Source of the DNA: Salipaludibacillus keqinensis
GTDB taxonomy: Bacteria; Bacillota; Bacilli; Bacillales; Salisediminibacteriaceae
Direction of reading: 5' to 3'
Length of the DNA: 64,000 nt
Assembly: GCF_003226325.1 (NCBI RefSeq)
Contig: NZ_PDOD01000004.1
Coordinates: 62,001 to 126,000 of the forward strand
How positions within the stretch are numbered: position 1 is the stretch's first letter; every line of letters starts with the position of its first letter. The position numbers and the translations under genes are program-made. This document shows positions 43,205-54,541 of the stretch, piece by piece. The notes beneath the pieces are model-generated. The model had not been told where the DNA came from. It was given only the letters and a program-made list of their open reading frames with translations, and searched no databases.

Positions 43205-44503
43205 ATGATTGAACGTTATACACGTCCTGAAATGGGAGCCATTTGGACTGAGGAGAACCGATTTCAAGCTTGGCTTGAAGTGGAAATATTAGCTTGTGAA
43301 GCATGGGCTGAGTTAGGGGATATTCCAAAGGCAGATGTAGAGAAAATTCGTGAAAACGCGTCCTTTAATGTTGAGAGGATTCTTGAAATTGAAGCAGAAA
43401 CTCGTCACGATGTGGTCGCGTTCACTCGTGCGGTTTCTGAGTCGCTCGGTGAAGAGCGCAAATGGGTGCATTACGGACTCACATCGACAGACGTCGTCGA
43501 TACGGCTTTATCCTATTTGTTAAAGCAAGCCAATGAAATTATTGAGAAAGACTTGCTGAATTTTATAGAAATCCTTAAAAACAAAGCGATTGAACATAAA
43601 ACAACGGTCATGATGGGGCGGACACACGGCGTGCATGCCGAACCGACGACGTTCGGATTGAAGCTTGCTCTGTGGTATGAAGAAATGAAACGTAACTTGG
43701 ACCGTTTCCGGCAAGCTGCAGAGACCGTCAGATATGGAAAATTATCCGGTGCTGTCGGTACATATGCCAACATCAACCCAGCAGTTGAGAAGCATGTGTG
43801 TGAAGGTTTAGGACTTGAAGCATCACCAATCTCAACGCAAACATTGCAACGGGATCGCCATGCCCATTACGTTGGAACCCTTTCACTCATAGCCTCATCC
43901 ATTGAGAAAATGGCTGTTGAAATTCGCGGATTGCAAAAAAGTGAAACGAGAGAAGTTGAAGAATTCTTTGCTAAGGGACAAAAAGGGTCTTCAGCCATGC
44001 CGCACAAACGAAATCCGATTGGTTCAGAGAACATGACTGGTCTTGCGAGAGTTCTACGGGGTCATATGGTAACGGCCTATGAAAATGTGGCTCTATGGCA
44101 CGAACGAGACATTTCCCACTCTTCAGCGGAACGAATCATATTGCCAGACGCTACCATTGCGTTAAATTACATGTTGAATCGTTTTGGAAACATCGTTAAA
44201 AATTTAACCGTTTTTCCTGAAAACATGAAACGGAACATGACTCGGACATACGGATTAATCTATTCGCAACGTGTACTCTTATCGCTCATTGATAAAGGGA
44301 TGGCAAGAGAAGAAGCGTATGATCTCGTACAGCCAAAAGCGATGGAAGCATGGGAGAAAGCCGTGCAATTCCGAACGCTTGTGGACGAAGATGCCCGCAT
44401 CACCGATCATCTGTCTTCTGAAGAGTTAGATGACTGTTTCGATTATCACCATCATTTAAAACATGTGGATACGATATTTGACAAATTAGGCTTGAATGGA
44501 TAG
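43205..44503 (+). CDS. purB: Adenylosuccinate lyase
   Basis: 432-residue lyase acting twice in purine synthesis: SAICAR to AICAR, and adenylosuccinate to AMP. The fumarase-family signature [11 protein letters not shown], catalytic His in [12 protein letters not shown] and TSTDVVDTA are seen. Fifteen bases after purK behind AGGAGG. An 81-base gap with a small GCACCTGC/GCAGGTGC hairpin (about 44514-44532) separates it from purC. Confidence 0.97.
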   Translation: MIERYTRPEMGAIWTEENRFQAWLEVEILACEAWAELGDIPKADVEKIRENASFNVERILEIEAETRHDVVAFTRAVSESLGEERKWVHYGLTSTDVVDTALSYLLKQANEIIEKDLLNFIEILKNKAIEHKTTVMMGRTHGVHAEPTTFGLKLALWYEEMKRNLDRFRQAAETVRYGKLSGAVGTYANINPAVEKHVCEGLGLEASPISTQTLQRDRHAHYVGTLSLIASSIEKMAVEIRGLQKSETREVEEFFAKGQKGSSAMPHKRNPIGSENMTGLARVLRGHMVTAYENVALWHERDISHSSAERIILPDATIALNYMLNRFGNIVKNLTVFPENMKRNMTRTYGLIYSQRVLLSLIDKGMAREEAYDLVQPKAMEAWEKAVQFRTLVDEDARITDHLSSEELDDCFDYHHHLKHVDTIFDKLGLNG

Positions 44504-44584
44504 GAAAAAGAGAGCACCTGCACGTGCAGGTGCTAGATAGAAAATTGCCAATATTCGGATTTTAACTTACAGGAGGCGGCTCTG

Positions 44585-45298
44585 TTGGAGAAAAAAGGTT
44601 GTTTGTATGAAGGAAAAGCAAAACGAATTTATGAAACAGAAAAACCTGAAGTATTGTGGGTCGAGTACAAAGATGACGCTACGGCATTTAACGGTGAGAA
44701 AAAAGAAACTCTCCTTGGAAAGGGACGCTTAAATAACGAAATCAGTTCGCTGATTTTTTCTACGCTTGCGAAACAAGGCGTTAAGAGTCACTTCATTGAA
44801 CGTCTATCTGAAACAGAACAGCTGATTCGGCGAGTGACGATTATCCCGATTGAGGTGGTTGTTCGTAACGTGGCCGCAGGAAGTTTAGTTAAGCGTTTAG
44901 GGTTTACTCGCGGCGAGACATTCCATAAACCAATTGTAGAATTATATTATAAAGACGATGAGCTGGGCGATCCATTGATGAACGAGGAGCACATCCAGGC
45001 GCTGCAACTAGCAACACCTGATGAAATCCAGACGATGAAAGAAAAGGCGTTAGCCGTAAATGAACAGCTGATTGAGCTATTTAAACGAATCGACGTCCAG
45101 CTGATTGACTTTAAACTGGAATTTGGCCGCGATACCTCGGGAAATGTCCTATTAGCAGATGAAATTTCACCAGATACATGCAGGCTTTGGGATATAAAAA
45201 CAGGAGAATCGTTTGATAAAGATTTGTTCCGTTTTCAGCAAGGGAACTTGCAAGAGGGGTATGAAACTATTTTTAACAGACTGGGAGGACAAGCATAA
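44585..45298 (+). CDS. purC: SAICAR synthetase
   Basis: 237-residue ligase joining CAIR and aspartate to SAICAR with ATP. YEGKAKRIYET at the N-terminus, VVRNVAAGS and LADEISPDTCRLWD are family signatures. It begins at TTG, seven bases after AGGAGGC. Its stop overlaps purS by one base. Confidence 0.97.
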   Translation: MEKKGCLYEGKAKRIYETEKPEVLWVEYKDDATAFNGEKKETLLGKGRLNNEISSLIFSTLAKQGVKSHFIERLSETEQLIRRVTIIPIEVVVRNVAAGSLVKRLGFTRGETFHKPIVELYYKDDELGDPLMNEEHIQALQLATPDEIQTMKEKALAVNEQLIELFKRIDVQLIDFKLEFGRDTSGNVLLADEISPDTCRLWDIKTGESFDKDLFRFQQGNLQEGYETIFNRLGGQA

Positions 45299-45555
45299 TG
45301 ACTTACGAAGTAAAAGTATATGTGACGTTAAAAGAAGGGGTATTGGACCCACAAGGATCAGCTGTAAAAAATTCGCTCCATCATCTCGGGTTCGGAGGAG
45401 TAGAAGATGTACGAATCGGAAAAGTTATGTCCCTTCGTATGGAAGCGACTGAAGATACGATCGATAACCAGGTGAAAGAAATGTGCGATAAACTGTTGGC
45501 TAATCCCGTAATTGAAGATTATAGCTACGAAACTGAGGAGGTTGTCTCTTCATGA
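45298..45555 (+). CDS. purS: FGAM synthase subunit PurS
   Basis: 85-residue small subunit that joins PurL and PurQ in the FGAM synthase complex of Gram-positive bacteria. [17 protein letters not shown] at the N-terminus and [13 protein letters not shown] near the C-terminus are typical. Overlaps purC by one and purQ by four bases. Confidence 0.97.
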   Translation: MTYEVKVYVTLKEGVLDPQGSAVKNSLHHLGFGGVEDVRIGKVMSLRMEATEDTIDNQVKEMCDKLLANPVIEDYSYETEEVVSS

Positions 45556-46235
45556 AATTCGCTGTCATCGTCTTTCCAGGTTCCAACTGTGATTTAGATA
45601 TGTATCACGCCATTCAGGATGAACTGGAGGAAGAGGTCTCATATGTTTGGCATGACGAAACGAGTTTAGAAGGATTTGACGCCATTCTTCTTCCTGGTGG
45701 GTTCTCCTATGGAGACTACCTTCGATCTGGAGCGATTGCAAAATTTTCGCCGATCATGAAAGCTGTGAAAGAAGCAGCCAATGTAGGCAAACCCATCCTT
45801 GGCGTGTGCAATGGTTTTCAAGTTTTGCTTGAAGCAGGGTTACTTCCAGGAGCGATGCGCCGGAATGAGAAGCTGACGTTTATTTGTAAGCAAGTAGGTC
45901 TTAAGGTGAAGAATCAAAAGACGATGTTTACAAATAGTTATGGGGAAGGTGAAACAATCACGATCCCTGTGGCTCACGGAGACGGAAACTATTACTGCGA
46001 CGAACAGACACTGGATCGATTAAAGAAAAATAATCAAGTGGTTTTCACTTACAGCGAAAATATCAATGGATCAATAGAAGATATCGCAGGAATTACGAAC
46101 GAACAAGGAAATGTTCTTGGTATGATGCCTCACCCCGAGCGGGCAGTCGATATTTTGTTAGGATCAGCAGACGGTTTGAAATTATTTCAATCAATTGTGA
46201 AGCATTGGAGGAAACAGCATGCAATTACTACATGA
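45552..46235 (+). CDS. purQ: FGAM synthase glutaminase subunit PurQ
   Basis: 227-residue class I glutamine amidotransferase that supplies ammonia to PurL. Nucleophile Cys in GVCNGFQ, and the His-Glu pair in MPHPERA. Overlaps purS by four and purL by 17 bases, so the three subunits are coupled. Confidence 0.97.
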   Translation: MKFAVIVFPGSNCDLDMYHAIQDELEEEVSYVWHDETSLEGFDAILLPGGFSYGDYLRSGAIAKFSPIMKAVKEAANVGKPILGVCNGFQVLLEAGLLPGAMRRNEKLTFICKQVGLKVKNQKTMFTNSYGEGETITIPVAHGDGNYYCDEQTLDRLKKNNQVVFTYSENINGSIEDIAGITNEQGNVLGMMPHPERAVDILLGSADGLKLFQSIVKHWRKQHAITT

Positions 46236-48450
46236 ACCATCACCATCCATGATTAAACAAGAGAAAGTGTACAAAGAAATGGGTGTTAGTGATCAAGAGT
46301 TTCAAATGATTGAAGACATTTTAGGCAGGTTGCCGAACTACACAGAATTAGGCCTCTTCTCCGTCATGTGGTCAGAGCACTGTAGTTATAAAAACTCTAA
46401 AGTCCTGTTGAAAAAATTTCCGACCACTGGTGAAAAGGTGTTACAAGGACCTGGTGAAGGGGCAGGAATTATCGATATTGGAGACGACCAAGCAGTCGTT
46501 TTCAAAATTGAAAGTCATAATCATCCGTCTGCGATTGAGCCTTATGAAGGAGCAGCAACAGGCGTCGGCGGCATTATTCGTGACGTCTTTTCCATGGGCG
46601 CCCGTCCTGTTGCGTTATTGAATTCCCTTCGTTTCGGTGAACTGAAAAATCCGCGAGTGAAATATATTTTTGAAGGTGTTGTAGCAGGTATTGCTGGCTA
46701 CGGAAATTGCATTGGTATTCCAACGGTCGGGGGCGAAGTACAATTCGACTCTTGTTACGAAGGAAACCCTCTTGTTAACGCCATGTGCGTTGGGTTGATT
46801 GATCATAAAGATATTCAAAAAGGTCAAGCTAAAGGAGTAGGGAACCCGGTTTTATATGTAGGGGCAAGCACAGGTCGTGATGGAATTCACGGAGCTACTT
46901 TTGCCTCGGAAGAGCTAAGTGATGAGTCAGAAGCGAAACGGCCAGCTGTCCAAGTAGGTGATCCATTTATGGAAAAGCTGCTAGTTGAAGCATGTCTTGA
47001 AGCAACGAAACATCCGAAATTAGTCGGTATTCAAGATATGGGGGCTGCCGGTTTAACCTCGTCCTCCGCTGAGATGGCTAGTAAGGCAGGGTCTGGGATC
47101 GAAATGAATTTAGATGAGGTTCCTCAGCGCGAAAAAGCGATGACACCGTATGAAATGATGTTGTCTGAATCTCAAGAGCGAATGCTTCTTGTTGTTGAAC
47201 GGGGCAGTGAACAAGAATTTATTGACTTATTTGAAAAGTGGGGACTGAAGGCGAAAGAAGTGGGCCGCGTAACAGAAGGACATCGTTTGAAGCTGGTTCA
47301 TCAAGGTGAAACGGTAGCAGACGTTCCAGTCGATGCATTGGCAGAAGAGGCTCCCGTCTATCACCAACCTTCGAAAGAACCAGCTTACTTTCAACAATTT
47401 CAACAACAGGCGGGCTATCGTCCTGAAGTATCAGATTACGGAAAAACATTCAAAGATTTACTTCAACAACTGACGATCGCCAGTAAAGAATGGGTTTATG
47501 AACAATACGATTATATGGTACGAACGAGTACCGTGGTTGCTCCTGGATCTGACGCGGCAGTGATAAGAATTCGTGACACTGAAAAAGCGTTAGCGATGAC
47601 AACGGATTGTAACTCTCGTTATATCTATTTAGACCCCTATGAAGGTGGAAAGCTTGCCGTTGCGGAAGCTGCGAGAAACCTTGTCTGCTCCGGTGCAGAA
47701 CCACTTGGGGTGACTGATTGTTTAAATTATGGGAATCCAGAAAAGCCTGAAATTTTTTGGCAATTGGAACGATCTACCGACGGATTAAGTGAAGCCTGTG
47801 ACGTGTTAGCTACACCGGTTATCGGGGGAAATGTATCTTTATATAATGAAACAGCGAAAGGTGCCATCTACCCGACACCCGTCATTGGGATGGTAGGTCT
47901 GATTCATAAACTAGAGCATATTACGAAACAGTCAATGAAAGAAGCGGGCGATGTGATTTACCTTCTCGGAGAAGCAAAGCCAGAGTTTTCGGGGAGTGAA
48001 TTGCAAAAGTTGACCGAAGGAACAATCTTCGGACCTTCTCCTGCGATCGATTTAGAAGTAGAAAAATTACGGCAATCACAAGTGCTTCAAGCGATTCAGG
48101 CGGGCACGATTCAGTCTGCACATGATTTATCAGAAGGTGGATTTCTCATTGCTTTGGCGGAAAAAGCCTTTGGAACTTCATTAGGAGCAGAGGTGACGAT
48201 AGATGATTCCGATGTCTTGGCAGCCTTTTTCAGTGAATCACCGTCACGTTACATTCTTACTGTGAAGAAAAATCAGCAAGAGCAGTTTGAAAACTTGATT
48301 CCAGAAGCGAAAGCAATTGGAACCGTCACAGATACAGCAACGATTAAAGTGACAGACAAACAGGGTCATACCCTGATCAACGAACGCGTTCAGCCATTAG
48401 AGGATGCGTGGAGAGGTGCCATTTCATGTTACCTGAAATCAAAGGATTAA
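46219..48450 (+). CDS. purL: FGAM synthase large subunit PurL
   Basis: 743-residue small-form PurL that converts FGAR to FGAM with ATP and ammonia from PurQ. Features are [28 protein letters not shown] and GGEVQFD. The ATG lies within the end of purQ and follows GGAGGAA. purF starts inside its last 25 bases. Confidence 0.97.
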   Translation: MQLLHEPSPSMIKQEKVYKEMGVSDQEFQMIEDILGRLPNYTELGLFSVMWSEHCSYKNSKVLLKKFPTTGEKVLQGPGEGAGIIDIGDDQAVVFKIESHNHPSAIEPYEGAATGVGGIIRDVFSMGARPVALLNSLRFGELKNPRVKYIFEGVVAGIAGYGNCIGIPTVGGEVQFDSCYEGNPLVNAMCVGLIDHKDIQKGQAKGVGNPVLYVGASTGRDGIHGATFASEELSDESEAKRPAVQVGDPFMEKLLVEACLEATKHPKLVGIQDMGAAGLTSSSAEMASKAGSGIEMNLDEVPQREKAMTPYEMMLSESQERMLLVVERGSEQEFIDLFEKWGLKAKEVGRVTEGHRLKLVHQGETVADVPVDALAEEAPVYHQPSKEPAYFQQFQQQAGYRPEVSDYGKTFKDLLQQLTIASKEWVYEQYDYMVRTSTVVAPGSDAAVIRIRDTEKALAMTTDCNSRYIYLDPYEGGKLAVAEAARNLVCSGAEPLGVTDCLNYGNPEKPEIFWQLERSTDGLSEACDVLATPVIGGNVSLYNETAKGAIYPTPVIGMVGLIHKLEHITKQSMKEAGDVIYLLGEAKPEFSGSELQKLTEGTIFGPSPAIDLEVEKLRQSQVLQAIQAGTIQSAHDLSEGGFLIALAEKAFGTSLGAEVTIDDSDVLAAFFSESPSRYILTVKKNQQEQFENLIPEAKAIGTVTDTATIKVTDKQGHTLINERVQPLEDAWRGAISCYLKSKD

Positions 48451-49850
48451 ATGAAGAGTGTGGAGTTTTCGGAGTATGGGGGCACGTAGACGCCTCCCAT
48501 ATTACGTATTACGGATTACACAGCTTACAACACCGTGGACAAGAGGGAGCAGGAATTGTCGTTAGTGATCGAGAGAAATTAAAAATCCATAAAGGGATGG
48601 GTCTCGTCAATGAAGTGTTCAACCCGGATATTTTAGATAGTTTGAGTGGAACGGGAGCGATCGGCCACGTTCGGTATACAACAGCTGGAAACAGTGACTT
48701 TATTAATTGTCAGCCACTCCAGTTCAACTCCCAGACAGGCAGCCTTGCCTTGGCTCATAACGGAAACCTTGTGAATGCGACGGCGTTGAAGCGTCAATTG
48801 GAGCATCAAGGAAGCATTTTTCAAACGACGTCTGATACAGAAGTAATTGCTCATTTAATTAAACGGAGCGGCTATCCGGATATCAAAGATTCAGTGAAAA
48901 ATGCTCTAACAATGGTCAAGGGAGCTTATGCTTTGGCGGTTCTTGTAGAAGATTTCATGATGGTAGCGCTCGATCCGAACGGGCTTCGTCCATTGTCGAT
49001 TGGGAAGTTGGGAGATGCTTATGTTGTATCTTCTGAAACGTGTGCCTTTGATATTGTTGGCGCAGAATTTGTACGGGAAGTTCATCCAGGCGAGTTGATA
49101 ACGATCGATGATGAAGGACTCCATATTGAAGAGTTCTCTCCATCCACAAAGCGAACCATTTGTTCGATGGAATATGTGTATTTTGCACGTCCAGATAGCA
49201 ATGTGGAAGAAATCAACGTTCACGCAGCTAGAAAAAATCTTGGTAAACAGTTAGCGATCGAGTCTCCTATTGAGGCAGATGTCGTCACCGGTGTTCCGGA
49301 TTCCAGTATTTCAGCCGCGATCGGTTATGCAGAAGAAGCAGGCATTCCTTATGAGTTAGGCTTGATCAAAAATCGTTATGTAGGCAGGACTTTCATTCAG
49401 CCCTCTCAAGCTTTAAGAGAGCAAGGGGTGAAAATGAAGTTGTCAGCCGTCCGAGGCGTGGTGGAAGGGAAACGAGTGGTTATGATCGATGATTCCATCG
49501 TGAGAGGCACGACGGCACGTCGAATCGTCAAATTACTTCGAGAAGCAGGGGCGAAAGAAGTTCATGTGCGTATAAGCTCTCCACCAATTATTAATCCATG
49601 TTACTACGGCATTGATACGTCTACGAAAGGTGAATTAATTGCCTCCACGAAAAGTCAGCAAGAGATTTGTGATGAAATGGGCGCCGATTCGTTGTCATAT
49701 TTAAGTGTCAATGGGTTGATGAGTGGGATTGGCAGACCAGACACCATGGAGAACTGTGGACAGTGTCTAGCCTGTTTTACCGGACAATACCCGACAGACA
49801 TTTATCCAGAAACAGATCACCCTTACGATAAAGTACTAGGAGGGAAATAA
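48426..49850 (+). CDS. purF: Glutamine PRPP amidotransferase
   Basis: 474-residue enzyme of the first committed step: PRPP plus glutamine to phosphoribosylamine. It begins with an 11-residue propeptide before Cys12, which becomes the N-terminal nucleophile (NEECGVFG), as in B. subtilis. Cysteines in ICSMEY and CGQCLACF fit an iron-sulfur cluster, which in B. subtilis makes the enzyme oxygen-labile. PRPP loop: [13 protein letters not shown]. The start at 48426 follows GGAGAGGTG; an upstream frame start overlaps that site. Confidence 0.97.
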   Translation: MLPEIKGLNEECGVFGVWGHVDASHITYYGLHSLQHRGQEGAGIVVSDREKLKIHKGMGLVNEVFNPDILDSLSGTGAIGHVRYTTAGNSDFINCQPLQFNSQTGSLALAHNGNLVNATALKRQLEHQGSIFQTTSDTEVIAHLIKRSGYPDIKDSVKNALTMVKGAYALAVLVEDFMMVALDPNGLRPLSIGKLGDAYVVSSETCAFDIVGAEFVREVHPGELITIDDEGLHIEEFSPSTKRTICSMEYVYFARPDSNVEEINVHAARKNLGKQLAIESPIEADVVTGVPDSSISAAIGYAEEAGIPYELGLIKNRYVGRTFIQPSQALREQGVKMKLSAVRGVVEGKRVVMIDDSIVRGTTARRIVKLLREAGAKEVHVRISSPPIINPCYYGIDTSTKGELIASTKSQQEICDEMGADSLSYLSVNGLMSGIGRPDTMENCGQCLACFTGQYPTDIYPETDHPYDKVLGGK

Positions 49851-49851
49851 C

Positions 49852-50895
49852 GTGTCAAAAGCATATGAATCGGCAGGTGTGAATATCGAAGCAGGTTATG
49901 AAGGTGTTCGGCGTATGGAAAAACATGTGAAATCCACGTTTCGTAAGGAAGTGATCGGTGGTCTCGGCGGATTCGGTGGCTTGTTTGATTTGTCTCAGCT
50001 GAATTTGAAAGAGCCCGTGTTAGTATCTGGCACGGATGGTGTTGGAACGAAGTTGATGATTGCTCAAGAGATTAACAAGCATGACACGATCGGCATTGAC
50101 GCTGTCGCCATGTGTGTGAACGATATCGTCGTTCAAGGGGCTTCACCGTTGTTTTTCTTAGATTATTTAGCCCTTGGAAAAAACGATCCTGAGCAAGTAG
50201 AACAGATTGTGGCCGGTGTCGCGGAAGGTTGTCGGCAATCAGGATGCGCTCTAATAGGTGGAGAAACCGCAGAGATGCCTGGATTATATGATGAAAAAGA
50301 ATACGACGTCGCCGGATTTGTCGTTGGTGCGGCGGAAAAGAGTCAACTTTGGGGAGCCGATCGAGTAAATGATGGAGATGTTCTCATTGGTCTTCCGTCA
50401 AGCGGCGTCCACAGTAATGGCTTTTCTTTAGTACGAAAAATCGTGAAGGAAACGGGTTTGGCTTGGGAAGATGTTGTAGGTTCGGCACAAGAGCTAACGC
50501 TCGGTGAGATGCTTATGACTCCCACAAAGATTTATGTGAAAGCATTACAGCCTTTTCTTGGTGGCGGACAGATTCAAGCGGCTGCCCACATTACCGGCGG
50601 CGGTCTTGTGGAGAATGTGCCACGAATGTTACCGGACGGATTAGCGGCGGAAATCCAGCTTGATCGGTGGGACATCCCCTATGTGTTTCAATGGTTGAAG
50701 GAAAACGGGACTTTAACCGAGGAAGATTTACTTGAAACGTTTAATATGGGGATCGGTCTCGTATTAGCGGTAAGGAACGAGGAAGTTGATTCAGTTTTAA
50801 CAAAGCTGACAGAAGTGGGTGAAAGACCTGTGGAAATTGGACGAGTCATCGAAGGTACTGGAGTCCAATTCGAAGGAGCGTTGAAACGATGGTGA
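49852..50895 (+). CDS. purM: AIR synthetase (PurM)
   Basis: 347-residue ATP-dependent cyclo-ligase turning FGAM to AIR. SGTDGVGTKL, GETAEMPG and ITGGGLVENVPRML are family signatures. It begins with GTG one base after the purF stop, behind AGGAGGG. purN overlaps its end by seven bases. Confidence 0.97.
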   Translation: MSKAYESAGVNIEAGYEGVRRMEKHVKSTFRKEVIGGLGGFGGLFDLSQLNLKEPVLVSGTDGVGTKLMIAQEINKHDTIGIDAVAMCVNDIVVQGASPLFFLDYLALGKNDPEQVEQIVAGVAEGCRQSGCALIGGETAEMPGLYDEKEYDVAGFVVGAAEKSQLWGADRVNDGDVLIGLPSSGVHSNGFSLVRKIVKETGLAWEDVVGSAQELTLGEMLMTPTKIYVKALQPFLGGGQIQAAAHITGGGLVENVPRMLPDGLAAEIQLDRWDIPYVFQWLKENGTLTEEDLLETFNMGIGLVLAVRNEEVDSVLTKLTEVGERPVEIGRVIEGTGVQFEGALKRW

Positions 50896-51473
50896 AGATA
50901 GCCGTATTTGCTTCAGGAAGTGGAAGCAACTTTCAATCGATAGTTGAATCGGCGGAACAGAAGAAGATTGATGCGTCGGTAGATTTGCTTGTTTGTGACA
51001 AAAAAGACGCCTATGTGTTAACTCGCGCTGACAAACACTGCATTCCTGTTTTTTCATTCTCAGCAAAGGATTACTCTTCTAAGGAGATGTTTGAAAAAGA
51101 GATCGTAGCTGAGCTTCAACGCCGAGATATTGAACTAATAGTATTAGCCGGCTATATGAGACTCGTTGGACCGACCCTTTTACGGGAATATGAAGGACGA
51201 ATCATCAACATTCATCCTTCCTTGCTTCCTGCTTTCCCAGGCCTTGATGCGATCGGACAAGCGTTTACAGCCCAAGTGAAAATTTCAGGAGTGACGATTC
51301 ATTTTGTTGATGAAGGAATGGATACGGGTCCAATCATTGCCCAAGAACCTGTTAGAATAGAAGAGACGGATACGAAAGAAGATGTACAGAAGAAAATTCA
51401 ATCAGTCGAACATCAGTTGTATCCAACGACAATTCAACATGTGATCTCACAATTACAGAGGAGCGTGAATTAG
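50889..51473 (+). CDS. purN: GAR transformylase (PurN)
   Basis: 194-residue enzyme that formylates GAR using 10-formyl-tetrahydrofolate. FASGSGSNFQSI binds phosphate; catalytic Asn and His are in INIHPSLLPAFPG; Asp in VDEGMDTGPI. Ends directly before the GTG of purH. Confidence 0.97.
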   Translation: MVKIAVFASGSGSNFQSIVESAEQKKIDASVDLLVCDKKDAYVLTRADKHCIPVFSFSAKDYSSKEMFEKEIVAELQRRDIELIVLAGYMRLVGPTLLREYEGRIINIHPSLLPAFPGLDAIGQAFTAQVKISGVTIHFVDEGMDTGPIIAQEPVRIEETDTKEDVQKKIQSVEHQLYPTTIQHVISQLQRSVN

Positions 51474-53012
51474 GTGAAGAAACGAGCATTAGTCAGTGTG
51501 TCCGATAAACAAGGAATAGTTCCCTTCGTACAAGAGCTAGAAAAGATGGGTGTTGAAGTGATCTCGACCGGGGGAACAAAGCGTGAATTAGAACAAGCTG
51601 GAGTGAACGTCATCGGGATCGAGGACGTGACAGGCTTTCCAGAAATGATGGACGGCCGAGTGAAAACGTTGCACCCAAATATCCACGGTGGTCTTCTTGG
51701 TGTTCGTGATAACGACGAACATATGGATGCTCTCAAGCAACAAGGAATTGGCTTAATCGATTTTGTTGTGGTTAATTTATATCCGTTCCAAGCAACGATT
51801 GAAAAACCAGAATCGACGTTCACTGATGCGATTGAAAACATTGATATCGGTGGTCCTTCGATGATTCGATCAGCTGCGAAAAATCACAATGATGTGGCAA
51901 TAATTGTTGATACAGCCGATTACGATGTAGTGTTGCAAGAATTAAAAGATTTCGATGGGGAGTTGTCCGGTGAGCGGAAAAGAAAGCTTGCTGCCAAAGC
52001 TTTTCGTCATACAGCGGCATATGACGCGTTAATTGGCGAATATTTAACGAAGCAGACGGGAGAAGATGCACCTGAGAAATTGACGATTACATATAACTTG
52101 AAACAAATGCTTCGCTATGGGGAGAACCCACATCAGCTGGCTGCCTTTTACGAGCGCCCGCTAGGAAACCCCGTGTCCATTTCCAGGGCGGAACAGCTTC
52201 ACGGAAAAGAACTTTCCTATAATAATATTAACGATGCTGATGCTGCATTAGCTGTGATTCGTGACTTCAATGGTCCGGCAGTCGCGGCCATTAAACACAT
52301 GAACCCTTGTGGTGTTGGGATTGGCGAAACCATTTTTGATGCGTATACAAAAGCTTATGAAGCAGACCCTATGTCAATCTTCGGGGGAATTGTGGCTTGT
52401 AACCGGGAAGTGGATGAAGAGACAGCCTTGAAAATGAAAGAGATCTTCTTGGAAATTGTCATTGCTCCAAGTTTTTCGAAAGAGGCACTGGCTGTCTTGA
52501 CTGAAAAGAAAAATTTGCGCTTGTTAACAGTAAATTTATCTAAAAATGAACCTTCAGAACAAAGAATCACCACGGTTTCTGGCGGGGCGCTTATGCAGGA
52601 AACGGACACACTTAGCTACGAAGATGTGGAAGTGACGATCCCAACGGACCGTAAACCTTCTGATAACGAGTTGGAACAAATTAAAATGGCTTGGAAAGTG
52701 GTCAAACACGTAAAGTCGAATGCGATCGTATTGGCTAAAGCTGATCAAACGATCGGCGTAGGTGCAGGCCAGATGAATCGTGTTGGAGCGGCGAAGATTG
52801 CCATTGAGCAAGCAGGCGATAAAGCGAACGGTGCGGTGATGGCATCTGATGCGTTCTTCCCAATGAGCGACACAGTAGAAACAGCAGGTAAAGCAGGTAT
52901 TCGCTGCATTATTCAACCAGGTGGATCGAAGCGTGATCAAGAATCAATTGATATGGCAAATGAGTATGGTATTGCCATGGTGTTTACTGGTGTCAGACAC
53001 TTTAAACATTAA
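51474..53012 (+). CDS. purH: AICAR transformylase / IMP cyclohydrolase
   Basis: 512-residue bifunctional enzyme for the last two steps to IMP. The N-terminal IMP cyclohydrolase half has STGGTKREL and [15 protein letters not shown]; the transformylase half has KHMNPCGVG and [13 protein letters not shown] start right after the purN stop codon. Confidence 0.97.
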   Translation: MKKRALVSVSDKQGIVPFVQELEKMGVEVISTGGTKRELEQAGVNVIGIEDVTGFPEMMDGRVKTLHPNIHGGLLGVRDNDEHMDALKQQGIGLIDFVVVNLYPFQATIEKPESTFTDAIENIDIGGPSMIRSAAKNHNDVAIIVDTADYDVVLQELKDFDGELSGERKRKLAAKAFRHTAAYDALIGEYLTKQTGEDAPEKLTITYNLKQMLRYGENPHQLAAFYERPLGNPVSISRAEQLHGKELSYNNINDADAALAVIRDFNGPAVAAIKHMNPCGVGIGETIFDAYTKAYEADPMSIFGGIVACNREVDEETALKMKEIFLEIVIAPSFSKEALAVLTEKKNLRLLTVNLSKNEPSEQRITTVSGGALMQETDTLSYEDVEVTIPTDRKPSDNELEQIKMAWKVVKHVKSNAIVLAKADQTIGVGAGQMNRVGAAKIAIEQAGDKANGAVMASDAFFPMSDTVETAGKAGIRCIIQPGGSKRDQESIDMANEYGIAMVFTGVRHFKH

Positions 53013-53034
53013 TCAGTAAGGGGTGGAGAACGGC

Positions 53035-54309
53035 ATGAAAGTTTTGATAATAGGCAGCGGTGGGCGCGAACATGCTTTAGCATGGGCATTTGCTCGGTCT
53101 GAGCAAGTAACGGAAGTGTTAGTTGCACCGGGAAGCGACGCCATCGATGATGAACCAGGTTGCAGATCGGTAAATGTTCAGGAAAATGATCATGCCGGCT
53201 TAATTTCTTTAGCTAAAAATGAAGCGGTAGATCTTACCATGGTCGGTCCTGAAGCTCCGCTCGTTGCGGGTCTTACAGATGATTTTCTAGGAGAAGGACT
53301 TTCGGTATTTGGTCCGACAAAGGCAGCCGCTCAGATTGAGGGCAGTAAGCAATTTGCGAAGGATATCATGAAGAAGTATGAGATCCCAACAGCTGAGTTT
53401 GAGTCGTTTACAGACCTTGATGAAGCGAAGGCTTATGTCAGTCGTGTAGGTGCACCGATTGTCGTGAAAGCAGACGGATTAGCTGCTGGCAAGGGAGTTG
53501 TCGTGGCTGAAACGGTTGATGAAGCATTGGACGCTCTTGATGATATGATGGCAGAAAAGAAATTTGGAGATGCAGGGGCTTCCGTAGTAATCGAGGAATG
53601 TTTGCGAGGCGAAGAATTGTCTTACATGGCCTTTGTTCACGGACGAACTGTGGTGCCGATGGTCACAGCCCAAGACCATAAGCGAGCATTTGAAGGGGAC
53701 ACTGGACCAAACACAGGTGGTATGGGTGCCTATTCCCCAGTCCCTCACTTAGATGGTGCTTGGTTGAAAGAAGCAGAAGAAAAGGTGCTTAGGCCAATGG
53801 CTGAAGCGATGGTTGAAGAAGGCGTTCCCTTTACTGGCATTTTGTACGGGGGATTAATGATCACTGAAAATGGTCCAAAAGTGATCGAGTTCAATGCTCG
53901 TTTCGGTGACCCGGAAACACAAGTCATTTTACCGCGATTACAATCAGATCTATTGGATGTAATCACTAGAGTGATGAACGACGAAGAAGTTTCACTAGAC
54001 TGGTCAGAGGACGCATGTGTCGGTGTTGTGTTAGCTTCACAGGGCTATCCTGGAAGTTACAATAAAGGGACTAAGTTTGACCTTCCAGCTGTGACAGATG
54101 GTTCTAGACAGCGTTGGTATCATGCCGGTAGTAAGCGGCAGGGAGACGACTGGAAAACAAACGGTGGCCGTGTGTGCCTATTGTCTACTATGGCGCCTAC
54201 ACTAGGTAAAGCACTGGATGAGACATATGAGGTGCTCAATCGCAGTTCATGGGACGGATTATTTTATCGTAAAGATATTGCCCATAACTTAACGGGAAAA
54301 AATGTTTGA
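53035..54309 (+). CDS. purD: GAR synthetase (PurD)
   Basis: 424-residue ATP-grasp ligase joining phosphoribosylamine and glycine. [13 protein letters not shown] at the N-terminus, [13 protein letters not shown] loop, and [12 protein letters not shown] metal site. The start at 53035 follows GGGGTGGAG; an earlier in-frame GTG overlaps it. Last gene of the operon, followed by a terminator. Confidence 0.97.
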   Translation: MKVLIIGSGGREHALAWAFARSEQVTEVLVAPGSDAIDDEPGCRSVNVQENDHAGLISLAKNEAVDLTMVGPEAPLVAGLTDDFLGEGLSVFGPTKAAAQIEGSKQFAKDIMKKYEIPTAEFESFTDLDEAKAYVSRVGAPIVVKADGLAAGKGVVVAETVDEALDALDDMMAEKKFGDAGASVVIEECLRGEELSYMAFVHGRTVVPMVTAQDHKRAFEGDTGPNTGGMGAYSPVPHLDGAWLKEAEEKVLRPMAEAMVEEGVPFTGILYGGLMITENGPKVIEFNARFGDPETQVILPRLQSDLLDVITRVMNDEEVSLDWSEDACVGVVLASQGYPGSYNKGTKFDLPAVTDGSRQRWYHAGSKRQGDDWKTNGGRVCLLSTMAPTLGKALDETYEVLNRSSWDGLFYRKDIAHNLTGKNV

Positions 54310-54348
54310 TCTTGTAGTGTTGAGAGTTGTGTCGCTTAAAATAAATTA

Positions 54349-54403
54349 AAAAAGGACTGTCCTATAAGTCTATCCAATAGACGTGGGGGCAGCCCTTTTT
54401 TTC
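54349..54403 (+). terminator. Terminator of the pur operon
   Basis: AAGGACTGTCC...AGTCTAT / ATAGAC...GGGGCAGCCCTT with G-U pairs and TTTTTTT tail. Confidence 0.85.
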
Positions 54404-54431
54404 GTGGAAGAACGTTCCTGTTTCCGTTTGG

Positions 54432-54470
54432 AAAAAGCGGCACCGGAAATATCCGGCGCCGCTTTTTTGT
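54432..54470 (-). terminator. Terminator of the glpQ-like gene
   Basis: AAAAGCGGC-CCGGA / TCCGG-GCCGCTTTT with T runs on both strands, so it can act in either direction. Confidence 0.85.
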
Positions 54471-54541
54471 TCCACAAGAGGGCTTTACCTTTTAGACAGT
54501 CCCTGCAGTCTAACACCGGTGGATTTACCAGCCGGTTCTTT